NCBI GenBank assembly: GCA_009823395.1
Contig: CM020517.1
Coordinates: 15,164,001-15,228,000, forward strand
Source: Thamnaconus septentrionalis
Lineage: Eukaryota > Chordata > Actinopteri > Tetraodontiformes > Monacanthidae
Length of the DNA: 64,000 bases
Reading direction: 5' to 3'
Below, piece after piece: positions 34,400 through 47,520 of this stretch (the first letter of the stretch is position 1; each line of letters opens with the position of its first letter). Under the pieces are notes generated by a model that saw nothing but the letters and a program-made list of their open reading frames with translations, had not been told where the DNA came from and did no database searches. Made by a program: the position numbers and the translations under genes.

Positions 34400-37147
34400 G
34401 ATCTACCTGCGTTTAAAAAAAAAACGTTTTTTAAAATCAAACAACATAAACCTTGAATTCTTCTTCGTCCTCGCTGCCAGTCAGGATCTGGCTGTGAGAC
34501 GGAGACTATCACTCCAAACATCTATTTCAGAGGAGAACGACTCTCTAATTCCTCCCAATTGCTGCCCTGCTGAGCTACATTAATCCGGTGACGTGCACAC
34601 ATGCAGCTCCTGATCTGCAATAAATATCCATTACCCGCGACTCTGTGTTTGTGTGTTTGTGTTTTTATGAGCGTGTATGAGTGCGCATTCCTGACACGCC
34701 CCACTTTCTCACAAGGCTTGTGTGTCCCATGAGCGTTGATCGCCTTCAAGCGCATTTATGGCACTCACGGGTGCGCTAACCGCCTCTGCTCCACATCCTG
34801 AAAACAAATACAATGATGTCTCGGCCTGAGTAGAATCTGATACACGTGAATCACTTGTGAATATGTTAGTCATACACCGACGGCCGGTGCGGTGATTGGT
34901 GTTTTGATCGATTAAACGTGAAAGAAACCGAGTTCGCCCCAAGATAAATCAGCCTCTAAGTCTTGTCTCCCTGTACAAATGTGTTGAGGTGAATGTGACG
35001 GCATGCAGGAGCGCTCACTGCTCATTTATTTCAGATATGACATCAACCGGCTATCATTTCCAAGCAGCGAGCAGCCTCTGACCCTCAAAATCCCGAGTGT
35101 AGCACCTTGGTGATGTCATGGCGCTCTGGCCTGTGAGTCATGCATTCAGACGTCCTGAGAAAATTCACAGGAATGAGTAATAAAAGCACGGATGGACTGG
35201 AGGCACGCAGTGACATCCATGTTGGACACGGACAGCAGGCTGAGAATACAAGATCAATTAGCTGAAAGGCAATAAAGGCGAATGGCCCGTTACAGAAGAG
35301 CAAGTAAATGGTCCAAAGGGTTTTTAACGTGGGTCTATCAGAGCATTCAGTTCACATCGGGGAGAAATGTTTATCTTCCTTAGCCTCAGCACTCGGTGAA
35401 GTAAAGACGCCAGTGGATGCTAATGACGCTTAACACCAGCCTCTTTGAATCCCACCTGCTTCCCAGAAGGGAAAAAAAAACAAAAAACGTCTGAGCTCAT
35501 GAAGGCAGGGGAGAGCGAGATTACAGCAAAACCCATCCCTCAGTTCAAACAGAGGGACAGAAAGATCTGATGGGCCTACAACATTAGGAACGTTCCTTAT
35601 CTCGGCGCGAGGGGTTCATCGAGTGCACGCGCCGGCTCCGAGGGGAGCCGGTTCCCTGACTGGAGATTAATTGCCGACTCCTCCGAAGCCGCAAGTTTCA
35701 GCTGCAGGCTCACTATCGCCTGGGTCAAATGTCACAGCACAGCAGCGTAAAAGCGTATCGTGGAATACATCCCGGTGCAGAATAGCTTGAATTCCCAGAG
35801 AAATGCCCCCGTGTTGGGCTGCAATAAGACACCTGCGTGGCAAAAACACTCCACGGTGCACGCAGAGCTGCAGGTCAACGCTGAGTTGAGACCGAGCGGT
35901 CTATTTTTAATATCTTGGGCTGATGCCACGGCAATCCAGTGAGGATACAGTAACTGCACACCTCCAGTTGAGGCGTCGCTCCCGGTCTAAGGGCAGAGCA
36001 GCGGAGAAGCTGAAGCTTGAGGAGAATGCATGGCTGCACAGTCCAGCTCCATTCATCATAGTGTAAACCGACCCCAGTCTCTGTCGCAGACGGGTATCAT
36101 TTGATTCAACTCCTATAGGACCTAAGGATACAGTCTGAAACCAAAAACAAAAAAGGAGGGAAAATGTGGACACATGCATTGTTCATGGTCAGTGTCTTTT
36201 TTACATGTACTTGCTATGAACCGTTTCTCTTAGAAAGTTTAATTTCCCACCACTGACTGGGCAACATGTTATGATTGCAATTCCCATTTTTAATCAGATT
36301 TTGTCACATCTCTACTTTCACTGTTGTGATAACTGAAGCCTTACTAATATTGGCAACACTTTATAATAACTGCACACTTTTGGCAGTTACAAATGTTTTT
36401 GTAAGCGCTTCTATCATGTGTTTACTGGTGGTTGTGTTCATACTTTATAAGTGATGGATTGGGGTTGGCGCTAGGGGTTCAGCCGGAGGAGACACTGAAG
36501 CTCCACGATAACGCGTACGGTTGACGGTCTCGGGATTACGGCCAGTTCCCAGGCTGATACTGATTTCTCGTCCTTGTTCGACGCGACATCCTCGCCAGCC
36601 TGCTACCGTTGGCAGGCCTTTGATCGGCCTTGTCTGGTCACCAGACCTGAGTGAGACGAATTCCCCAAGGCAACAAATGGGGATTCCAAGCCTGCCTTGC
36701 AGCCCGACATGCATCAGTGCCAGTTGTCCATATGGAAAATAGAGCAGCGTTAACAGACTGTCGTCCTTCTTACCAAACCTGCCACAATGCACGTGTGCAC
36801 ATACACAAACACACATGGCATCTGAGTCATTACCACAATGTTACTGATCTCCCAGTATCCATTGTAGATTGTCAAGAAAAAAAAATAGTGGTCTAATGCC
36901 CCGAAATGCCTCTGAGCCCCAGTCGAGGCTTGATCCTAAATTTAAATCAGGGCCCCAAATCTATCCCATGGTCCAGCTGTCACGTGTGTCGGTATTTATA
37001 AGTCCTAGCGATATGCATGCCTTCATTCCAACGTGAAAAAGGGGCTTCAGAGATTCGGCAATGGAGACTTAGTTTTTCAGCACTGCTCATGATACCACTT
37101 ATAAACACTGGTTTTAATTCAAAACAAAGGTGGAAGATCCAACAAAG

Positions 37148-37240
37148 CTGTAAACAGAGGGCTAAATGTGCTGCTTTTGGAGATCTATGGCATTTTGTTT
37201 GGGATATTCAATCATGAGAGGCAACCCCACTGGTGTGAGC
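37148..37240 (+). repeat. Dispersed ~100 bp repeat, copy 2
   Basis: Shares gtaaac-gagggct-aatgtgctg and agatctat with 21508-21590. Shares the downstream cact-ggtgtga...ataaagat part with the copy at 58063. Confidence 0.5.
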
Positions 37241-40200
37241 GATGGAAAATAAAGATGTGAAAATGTGTATCATGTGAGTAAAGACCTTGCAGAGATGAGA
37301 AAGACAGTGGCTGCAATTAATAACAAGGTAAAAAGGACAAATGATGTGTTTACATGCGTTTAGTCCAGGGTGACTAAATAAGGAGCGGAGAAAAGCTTTT
37401 TTGCACGCAAGCATTGGCAACCCGTCGAGCGAAAAGAACGCCGGTAGACTTAAGTTGAGGCCGAGAAGCTCTTCTGTCCTGAAAAGAATAACACGCCATC
37501 CGGCCAAGATCTGTGAAATCCAATCAAAGCTGCAGCAGCAGATGAGTTTGGAAGCTGCGGCTCAATCCGTGTGATATTGGATGTTTTGTGAGCACCGATT
37601 GCAGCCAGCCTGAAGGATTTTGATGGACAGTCTGTTCCAGCAGAGACAGCCACTGACCCGCAGGGTCAAGTTTTACATAACTGCCATGTTCAAGAGGGTT
37701 TTATCCAGAGACGGAGGCCAAGATCTTCTCTCGGATAGCAACAGTGAGTCGAGACTCAACTTCTCCCAAGCTCTTTTTCCAGTAATACTAAACCAAAGTA
37801 TCAAAAAAAGCCCATCTGGACAAAACCCAAACATCTGCAGCATGTCATACTGTAATGACAGCATTTATTAATATCGCTCAGTGACACTCACTCGCCGTCA
37901 TGTCACGCTGGTGTAAAATTAGTTTATGGGCGTTGCATTGTGGTGTTCTCCTGATGTCAAATAAACCTGAGCCCCTCACTGAAGCCGACTCGAGTTTCAC
38001 CAACAAGCAGTCTGCAGAGACAGTTGGCTCTTCTCCTCACACATTTCCTCACATTAATAGTTTACTCTCCGGCGTTCCTTCGCACACAGCTCAGGTATTT
38101 CCTCAATTAGTGACTTATAAAATATGACTTAGTTTTAATAGCTGTGCTGGGGGAGGTTCGGTGTTGACCTTTGAAATGTTTTTACTAGCACGTGCCTTCC
38201 CTGCATAAATCTGTCGCGGGGGCGAGAAACTGCAATCTTTTCAAATGCGAGAATGCATCATGAATATGGATGCGTGGAAGGAGCATAATTTGTTCATACA
38301 AACCCGAAGGAAAGAAAAAATGCAAACACATGTTTTAGCTGCAGTCTGCTAGAATACGTGATTCTCCCCCCCATCTTTTGTGCAAAGTTAATCAGACAGT
38401 TTGGGAAATCATCAATTATTCCGAACATCCGAGTGCTGCCGTGGCCTTGAATAGTCACATCGGCTCCCTTAGCAACACCACTTTTACTTCATCTCTTCAG
38501 AGCGTGCGTTGTTTTAAAGGCTGCCTATCAAGTATGACTGCCGGCATGCGTGGCTATCGTCTTCATGGCATGGACACGATGGCGGAGATCGAGTTCTGGT
38601 CTTGTCTATGAATAGCAACGACAGGACAAGGTAGGGACGAAGCCGAATAAGATATGACACAATGTCACCGGGTCAAGTGCATCCCAGGCCATTTTTCTGA
38701 ATTCCAATGGCATCACAATGCCGCCGATGGTGGATAATGGGCTTGAATCCTTCGTGGAATTAGCAGTTGGTGCGTCGAGGCTTTCATGAGGTTTGTATGT
38801 GTGAAACGCTGAGACCCCTTTCATCAAAGAAATTCAGATTTCACATTATTCGTCATGTGTGATCAAAGTTAAGCGTGCCGCGTGGTTGGTCGTCTTTTGT
38901 AATTGCTGCATTCAAATTCTAAATCATCTTTGTCACAGATGCACATCCCGACAGCCTTTTCTAGAACCTGTTTGCTGAATGACGCTTGCATGTGTAATGC
39001 TCAACGTGTTATTTGTGAGAAAGCACAGAAATCACCAGTTGAACCTTTGGTCGCAGTCTGCCTGTCACTCGCACTAATTCCAGCAGCTTGCTGCAGCTCA
39101 AAGCCACACCTGCGCTCACTCAGCTAATCAGCACACCTGTCGGCCGTCCCCTGCAATCAGCCCCACAAGTGCAACGCATTGATTCCAGGTAGATTCTCTT
39201 TTTTATGTTGCCCAATAATCTTCTTTATCTGTTTGTTGTGTTCTATTGGTCACCCAAAACCCTTGGATTGAAACGTTGTCTGTGAAACACAGGTGTCTCG
39301 GCAAACGCTCCACTTGATGTGACAGGAGAGAAATGACTCGTCTGCATGTCAAACAGCAAGGTAGACGCTGGTCTATGATCATCTCTCGGTCGAGGGCAGA
39401 GTTCACGTCGTCTGCTCTGATCAACCCTTTGCCATCAGCCGGGCAGCTGCTTTTAGACCCCCTCGTTAACTGGATAGCAATGCGGGTCTGTCAGTGTTTA
39501 GGTTTGCCACTGAAATCCAAAAGCCTAAATACAGACTGGTGAAGACAGACGAACATCTCAGAAGGTAGCAGAGCCTCAAACTACAGCGAAAGGCGAGATC
39601 CTTCCCCGTCCCAGTGGCTGAGCTTGTCGTTAGGTGGCAGGCGGAGACGTGCAATCATACGTCTGCTGCGGACGCCTCGGTCACGTGTCTGCCAAGCGCG
39701 TTAACGCTTGACAACTCTGTTGGGTTGAATTATATGTTTCTGCTCCGCGGGTTTGTTTTGGGCCTTGGTGAGTAAACACATCACGCGCTGGTGTGCTTGG
39801 AATGACGGCGAGATGTTCAGTTCGCCACGTTATTTCACGTTCTCATCAACATCACCGCCACCCGTTGTCATTGGGTTCCTCTTCGAGGAGCGTTTTGGAC
39901 TGTTGAGGCCACGTTCTTTAGCCTGTGGGAACATTTAGAGAGCTGGTATCGGGGGGCCAGCGGGTGGACTGAAATGCTTTTGAATCACCAACCAATCATC
40001 TCCTAAAAGCACAGCGACCTGATGTCTTTATTTCAGGAAATATCTCCGTAATTACAAGCTGCCCCCACTCCCTCACTCTCGCCACCACATCTGTGACATC
40101 ACTGACCGGGTCATCTTCGTCACACACCAGCTGTGTGTGAAGAGTCACCGCCAAGTCAGACGAGATGAAAGGAGATTGAGGGTGGAAATATGGCCGGGTA

Positions 40201-41843
40201 CAGATAAACTGTCCCTTCTGTGGAATTCTAACTGCCTCCCCTGTCAGGCAACTTTTCTCTTGCTGAGGGGGCTTCCCAACATGATGTGTTGTGTGTTTTC
40301 TATGCCTGTGTGTGAGGTACACAAAGGCATAACAACACAAAGAACTTGTCCCAGTCTTCCTAAAATTACGAAACGCCAAAAATCAGATCGAGGACGGCGG
40401 TAGCGCCGTCCCACTTGCCCGCATATCAGATGATCTGGAGAAGATCCCGGGTTGCCATGGATTTAAGGCCTTATTTTTAAACTGAGGGAACACGGGTTAA
40501 CAGTGCGACTGCTCTGCGAAATCTCCCAATGTGTCCAGACTGCATTTTTGGAATTCAAGCAGAGGCCCTTATATACGACTGGAAGCTGTGCATGTGTCTG
40601 TGACAGCTGCTGCTGCTGCTGAGGCCCAGCAGACTCCCGCGGAACCCGCCGACTGCTCCTTCTCCCACCATCCAGTGTTTGTTTTTATCCACACATACAT
40701 ATCCACCAATGAAATGGCCCGCATGGGCACTTGAACACCCACAAAGATAGCAAAGGACGGCTGGTGCAGTTTATAATGTGCATGAGCTTCAAAATGTCAA
40801 GCAGAAAGGGTGGTGCTGGCAAAACCCCATTTGGTCAGTTCTTTTTTTGTATTTGCAGCTCTTAATTATTTTTTGCACTGCATATATGTGTCATTTTCCA
40901 ATTTGGATAGTTGCTGCGATCTTTTAATATAAATGTTTCTAATATAAGTTGCAAATATGACAGTATCACAGATATGAGATACTGAAATCTTGCTTATCCA
41001 TCTTGCCAAGATCCAAAAAAAGCATTTTTAGCCTGTCGCAATATTTCACTGGATTCCAATACCTTACAGCTTTTGTTTCAGTTCTGACGAAACCAGGAAG
41101 AAACTGCTGCAAAAAACTTTGAAGAAGAAAAGCTGCTGAACAGGTTGGAAGGAGTCTCAGGACTGCGAAGAAGATTGGTTGCAGTGACAGTTTTCTCAAA
41201 AGTAGATGAAATTGTTCTGTACAAGGACCAAAGAATGGCCACTGACGCCATCACTTGCACCAATAGGAATTCTCAACCTGACTTAAATTGCACCAACCAA
41301 TCTGACTGGTCCACTTTATTGTATCCAGTCTCCTTTTACTGTTCGACTCCTCTTTCCCCAACACTCTCTACAGACACTAGATAAGATAACCATGCTACTA
41401 GAAGACCATGTCAAAAATGTTGTCGACCTGGTGCAAGTCTAAGCGCAACCTGTCCCCCTGCAGGTTTCTCCATGACAAGTTGCGCTTCTGACTGCTCTCG
41501 CTGCAAAACAACAATATGTCACCTTCTGCATGAGCAGCAGCCCGAGTGACACAGCCTCATTTTAATGTCATGAGGTAAGCGCGGTGACACACTGCGTGCA
41601 TATTATCGACGCCGCCTCGGCAAACACCCAAGTTGAGCTATAGCCTGGTTTCTGTTTGAAGAGGGAGCAGATCATTGATTTACGGGTAAGACGGCCCTCA
41701 CTCACAAGCGGACTGATAACATGCGCGGCTTTGTCTTGCTGGTGTTGGCAATTTGCTCACTGAAAAGTCTTCACTGGGATTTGCCGAGCCGGACGGGGGT
41801 TGAGCTTTGATAAGGGCCGGAACAAGCGCAACAAACGTTTACG

Positions 41844-41859
41844 CCCCCCCCCCCCCCCC
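41844..41859. repeat. Poly-C tract (16 bp)
   Basis: A homopolymer of 16 C. It is prone to sequencing and assembly length error. Confidence 0.9.
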
Positions 41860-42947
41860 TCCCTGCGGTCTCTGGGTCTCTTTGTGCGAACGCTGATATC
41901 ACTTGCGTGCAGAGGGAACATCAGCTGGAGAGGGTGGGAGGCGCCGGGAGAAGAGGAAAGGGCGAGGCTGCGACCCCTGATACTGACGGAAGGGATCTTG
42001 ACAGCGCTGTGCAAGTCGCACCTGCGTTACATTTCCCCCCGCTGTGGTTGAGGCCAAGACCGAGACCGAGACCGGGAAGTGCCTCCTACTTACAGTTGAC
42101 AGCGGCTGGAAGATGTGCGCCTTGACAAACGGACACTGTGCGTCCCCCTTGCAGCAGAAGGCAGATGACTTCATGCGTTTGAAATGGAATTTCATCTCGG
42201 TTTCATTGCCGTCCATAAATAATCCCTACCAAAGATGTAATCTGCCCCCCGACCCCCCACCCTCCCGTGGAGCTTGTGAGGACGCATGTTGAGTAGTGGT
42301 GTGTATTTCCAGTCGGCGTCGTGCGAGTGTGTACAGTGAGACGAGTGTTGAGAGCTCAGCCTCACCGCATGCACAATATCGGTGGCTGCTGGTGCAAGTG
42401 TGCGTCCAAAAGAGAGCGGACAACCCATCAGGACGACGACTCCTGTCTGGAGGCCACCGTCATGGCTTTGTCCTCCCACGTCTCGAGCACAGAAAGGCCC
42501 TCACATGCAGTGAGAGAGTAAATGACGTGGGATTCATTGAGTAATGTTTGATTCATGACCTTCGCGAACTTAGGCACGAGCTGCAACAATGCCAGATTGT
42601 GCCGCCACTGCCTGCAACCAGTCGTCCCTTGTCCTCAAGTGGGCGAGAAATTTAATGCGATGCTCATAAAAAAAAAAAGAAGAAAAAAGTCCACATGACT
42701 TGAACGTACTGAAGCGGAGCTGAATGAAGAGGGCTTCAGCCGAGAGTCTTTTCATTCATATGGTGCCTGACGGTCCAAGAGGGGGGCTCTTCACTCTTCT
42801 CTCTCAACAGTCCCATTTGTCGGCTGCCTTCTTGTGCACTTCACTCATGCAGCAGCAACTTTCACTTTTGCCAAAAACACGTGTTGCTCATTGACTTTTA
42901 CGAGGTGTTGGAAAACAATCGGAAAGTCGCGCTAGAAGCTCACTTAC

Positions 42948-43330
42948 CTGTTGGTGTGTCGTCCCCAGCTTCAGCCAATCAACATTCACGGCAAGAGTAA
43001 TCCTAAAAAAAAAACACTCACTCAGCCAAGTCTCCTCTGACTTCCTCTAACTTGTGTGGCTCACTTGAGTTTGTGTGTCCTGGCTACTGAGTGGAGCCAA
43101 GAGCCATGCTCTGCTCTCACTCCCTCTCTCTCTCTCTCTCTCCTCTCGCTCCCTCAGGTCAGAGAGGGAATGGCAGCGAGGCAACAGCAGAGCACAGTGA
43201 CTCCCCTATCTCCCTCACCCTCCTCCCTCCTTCACTCCCACAGCCTATCCACTTCTGATCTGCGCAGCGAGCCTTGAACACACCTCTCATTTTCCTTCCC
43301 TCCTATCGCTCCCAGAAGTCAGTGGACGAT
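42948..43330 (-). promoter_or_regulatory. filip1: Candidate filip1 noncoding first exon and promoter
   Basis: A strong donor gtaagt at 42947-42942 on the minus strand could splice to the acceptor at 34407 ahead of the filip1 ATG. Upstream lies a CT/GA-rich stretch around 43119-43145 and GC-rich sequence. The transcript start is not identifiable. Confidence 0.35.
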
Positions 43331-46300
43331 GAGAGTGCAAGAGTAAAAAGGGCGGGAGGAGGGTGAGGGGTCGGAGAGTGGGCTCGGCATTATTTGCCTC
43401 CCACCCAGCGGCTGAAAAGGGGCCATTGCCCGGTGAGGAGAAAGACGGAAGGTGGGGGTGAAAGCAGGGGTGCAGATCTTTTCACTTGAAAACATCCTCT
43501 ATTGTCCCTCTCTGCTCTTTTTGGCGTGAGGCAAAAAGGCCCGGGCTAAAAGCGTCCTTCTATATTTAGCTCATCCACTCCTGTTAACATGAGCACCGTT
43601 GGATGGTTTTGGCCGGGGCCAGTTAGAGAGCCAGCGCTCCTCGCTGACCTTCGTTGACAGCTGAACCGTGTCATTCTACAATGCTGGGAAAGTCCGGTGA
43701 CAGCCGCCACCCAAGCCCTGACTGTGACCACCAATTGCTGACTTAGGAGGCCTGAGTGTGGCCAACCTCTGGCACCAGGAATGACTTCTTGGCGCGGCTC
43801 GCAGAAAACAAGGCCTGCACAAAGCCCAAGGACTGCGGTTTTTTACGCTCCGGATAAATCGGAACGGTAAACTTCCTGCGCGGGGAACTGTTGTGATGTG
43901 CAGCAGAACTATTAGAAAGTAAACACACCTCAACTGGATTTGCCTGTTTTTTTTAATCAGTGGACTTGCTTCTTGACAGCAAGCAAATGCAAACAAAAAA
44001 AGCAAACGTAATATGTGTTCCCCATCGTTCAGTGGAAACACCTGCAAATCCCAATTGTACTTTGTGGAAATTTTAGAAATATCGCTTTAATTTTGTGAAA
44101 AACTGCAATGGAAACGCAGCTTATGAGACAATTAAAGTTGAAAATTTAGTTTGAACTGCTGCGTGTTGATGGATTAGGCATGTACAGAAGAGCACTTGGA
44201 AAGTTTGGGAACCCCTGTTCTACACTACAGACCACAGCGAATTTGATGCACATAAGGCGTATTGTACATTGTTCAGTAGATGAAATAAATAAATGTTTCA
44301 TTTTTGGGGAGGTAATATAAATACCACTATGCCAAAAGCAGCACAGGAACCCATTTAGGTGGGTTCAAGGGTTGCCATTGTGGTGTCCTGCACAGATTTT
44401 TGAGAGTAATCAGTCATCTTGGTGGAGGCAGCCTTCCGGCCCCAAGCAATTGTCTGGTCTGCCTACACCACTGGAACTCCCCCTGCACACAGGCCAGTAG
44501 GTATGGTGAAATAGGGAATTAGACCTTTTCAAGTGACAGTTGGGAGGGATCATAGTTTGGTCACATGAAAATTGCAGTTTTTATCAGCAAAACTGACTAA
44601 TATTTAACACATTTACAGGTAAATCTGCTAGTTTTGACGATATTTAAACTGCTGGCCAACAGGCCAAATGTTGTAAAAGGCAATAAAGAGGAAAATGCCA
44701 GTCAGACAAAAATAGAAAACCCCACCTATAACACTTGGATCATATGTTGCTACTAGGAGAGATTTATCTGCATCAACACAGCAAAGGCTATGTTTGCACA
44801 GACTGATTCTGATCACGTTATGGCCGCCCTCTCATATGAAAAGACTTGAGAACAAACATTGCTCACAGTTCAAGACAAGTATGTTAGAACCTCGTGGTGG
44901 GTAGATTTTTTTTTCTCCTCCTCAGTTATGCATCAATTGGGCATGGAAATTCTTTTTGAGAGTCCAGAGAGTGCCCGCAATTGTCAAATATTCTTCATTC
45001 AATTGTCGGGCAGTCAGCAAACGTTCACCATGGCTCTGCAGGAAGGCCTGAAGGTGGGATTGTTTATGCTCGGGTAATTTCCAAAGTCTGTCGCGGTTTT
45101 TCAGTTTTTTCCCACAGTGCAATCACAGCTTTCTAGTCCTAAACATTGATCAATTCGAAAAGAATTTTCCATATTGGGATAGACCTGCAGAACTGTCACC
45201 TACCCTCGGCGACATGCTCCGTGGTTCTCATTGAGATGTGCTTAGCGAGTTACACACAAACGTTTTTTTATTAAATTTTCTTTCAAAGCACAGCAATGTT
45301 ATGAATGTGGGGAGCGCCTTCCAGGCTCGACTTGTCGTCCAAGTCTTGTCACTTAGGGGAAGCGCTATCGAACATGACAGGCTTATCAGCTGATGGAAAC
45401 CAATCCGCAACAAGCCGGCGCAGACCTGACAGATAAACCCGACAAAGAGTTATGCAAGACGCGCATACACACTTCGGCTTGTCATGCAGATCCAACCCAG
45501 CAGCACAGTCATCCCTGGATTGAGTGGGTGTGGGGGGCTGATGCAATGATTTGTTAGATTCAACGAAAATCCCCTTCTAAGGGAACAGATTTTTTTTTTC
45601 CCCACATGAACGCAACGTACAGCAAAGCGTAAAGTTGAGCTGACGACTCAAGTTCGCCACCTCTGAACAAGTCAGTTGCACCACGTGTGACACACACAAA
45701 ATCCATCCAGACGCGCACGCAAGCGGAGTGCATTTGTTGGACAGACGCCCTCCGCCCTATGAACCATCCCTACTTGTGGTATCGCAGAGGAACTTCTGTC
45801 CAAACTGAGGTCATGGGAAGTGTATCTTGAATGAGGGCCATGATTCCCACACCCAAAATGAAGTCATGTGGCGGGATGCAGTGAGAACGAGGTTTATTAT
45901 GCTTTCTGTGTGCACGTATGGTGCCCACAGGATGTTGGACGTTGTCTGATTCCATCGGGAGCCTGGTGTTATAATCCTAGTATAAATTTTGGCCGGCCCA
46001 AATAGCTGCTATCGCCTCACTCCTGTGTGAATTTCACTCCGATTTAATGAATGCAAGAAGGGCCGTGAGAATCGAGCTCCAACATCGATCTGCACAGAGG
46101 AAAAGTCAGACAAACGTTTTAACACAGTTACTCGCCTACGTGCCTTCAATTTGAAGTTTACTCAACGTATCAAAAGTCATTTTTTTCTAGACAAATTTCA
46201 CCAGTTTTTCTTTGTGCTTTAAATGTATTTGCAATTACTTTTTTCATATCCTAATGAGTCCCTCATAAAAATGAGTAGGAGGGAGAGGGAGCCAAGTCAG

Positions 46301-46331
46301 ATGATGAAGAAAGCCAAATGACCTTTGCATG

Positions 46332-46350
46332 CACACACACACACACACAC
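46332..46350. repeat. (CA)n microsatellite
   Basis: Short CA dinucleotide run in the filip1-tfb1m intergenic region. Confidence 0.85.
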
Positions 46351-46979
46351 TTATACCTTCAGTTTCTGCAGATCTCTCTCTGTTACGCAACTGTGTTATC
46401 ACGTACTCAGCCTAGCAACATAACAGAGCTTCTATCCAACGGTTATGCCTGTCGTCAAAACAGTCCCTCGATGTTAACAGACCTCCATTCACATTCACAA
46501 TCTCAGCACAGGCACTTCCTCAGGGTCTCTCCTGTGTCATCCTCACTTTCGCCAATGCTGATAGACTCTAATGAACTGTCGAAGCATGACGAAACATCAG
46601 GTCGACGTGTTGTTCCCAGCCTGAAGCCACCAAGAGATGAAAGATGAAAGAGGGTTTTTAGAGGGAAATGGAGCCCAAAGTAATGTAATGGAGAAGAAGA
46701 GAAGCACATGTAGATTTAACACGTTGTTTATGCTTGGGGCGGCCCGTGCAGACAGAACATTTTTAAAAGGCATTTTGACAGTTTGGTTAATTCATTTTAT
46801 TGACTCTGCTGAGTGTTAGATAAGAGCCCTAACACATGTCTTGAGTTTATGTGAAGCTAGACGCACCTGCAGGCTGGTTAGTTTGATTTGACGTAAAGCT
46901 AAATCCACAGCTTAAGATTACAACATTTTCCGTTTACATGTCACAGGGTCGCTGTGACCCTTAGGGGCTCACAAGACAT

Positions 46980-47520
46980 CAAGGTCTGGGATGCGTAAAG
47001 GAGTAAAGACCAGATCGGGGTGGAAGTGGGAGGCCTCTATAGCACTGGCTCATGTGGAAGGAAATCTCAGGCTCAGGCCTGGGGACAACCCATTTCCAAC
47101 AGTGGGGAAAGGGAGAAGAGAACCATAGTTCAGGAAGACATGAATGAACCCAGAGGAGCGAGAGCAGTGGAGGTAGGATCCCAGGAAGCCCGGACAAGAT
47201 GGGATCTCCTGAAGAGGAAGCTGGCATGGCTATGGAGGCTCTTTGCCACTTTGGATCTTCTTCCTGCTGAGGGCTGTCCATTGACAACCTATCAAGCCCA
47301 AAGAATCTGCACAAATGCAGCATGAGAGACGAGCCAATGTGCAAGCTCTGTGGGAAAAAAACGGAACTGTGGCACACATCAACTGTCAGGATGCAATATC
47401 CACGTATATACAGGTGGCAGCACGACAGCGTGCTACCCGTGCTCGCTGGCACCCCAGAGCACGCCAACTCATGGGCAAGTCACCACCTGTAATCACGAGT
47501 GAGCGCTGGTAACCATCTGA
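46980..47520 (+). pseudogene. Decayed retroelement reverse-transcriptase-type ORF fragment
   Basis: In one frame the plus strand reads GARAVEVGSQEARTRWDLL then KRKLAWLW. Past a stop and a frame change it reads MCKLCGKKTELWHTSTV then YRWQHDSVLPVLAG. The Arg/Trp-rich block, the Cys-x2-Cys knuckle and the YRW-x-HD-x-VL motif together resemble the C-terminal part of a reverse-transcriptase-type ORF that recurs in fish and invertebrate genomes. Stops and frame changes show it is dead. The family assignment is from memory of the motif pattern and is tentative. Confidence 0.4.

Larger units (their letters stand above)
34407..42947 (-). other. filip1: filip1 5' intron (8.5 kb, inferred)
   Basis: If the noncoding exon at 42948 is right, this is one large first intron. 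No coding exon is recognised on either strand. It contains a copy of the dispersed repeat at 37148-37240, a C16 homopolymer at 41844-41859 and assorted short spurious ORFs. The segment 36440-36780 is GC-richer than its surroundings but matches nothing I can name. Confidence 0.45.

Noticed and set aside
36353..36425. Possible teleost repeat beginning aacactttataataactgc
   Set aside because: The opening is typical of several fish repeats. No terminal repeats or paired copy are visible here, so it was not annotated.
36440..36816. 123-codon minus and 73-codon plus ORFs in a GC-richer patch
   Set aside because: Neither frame shows a recognisable motif. It may be an old repeat, but I could not identify ends or a family.
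46979..47467. 162-codon minus-strand ORF
   Set aside because: It lies opposite the plus-strand retroelement-type relic, whose motifs are recognisable. The minus-strand translation shows no domain.
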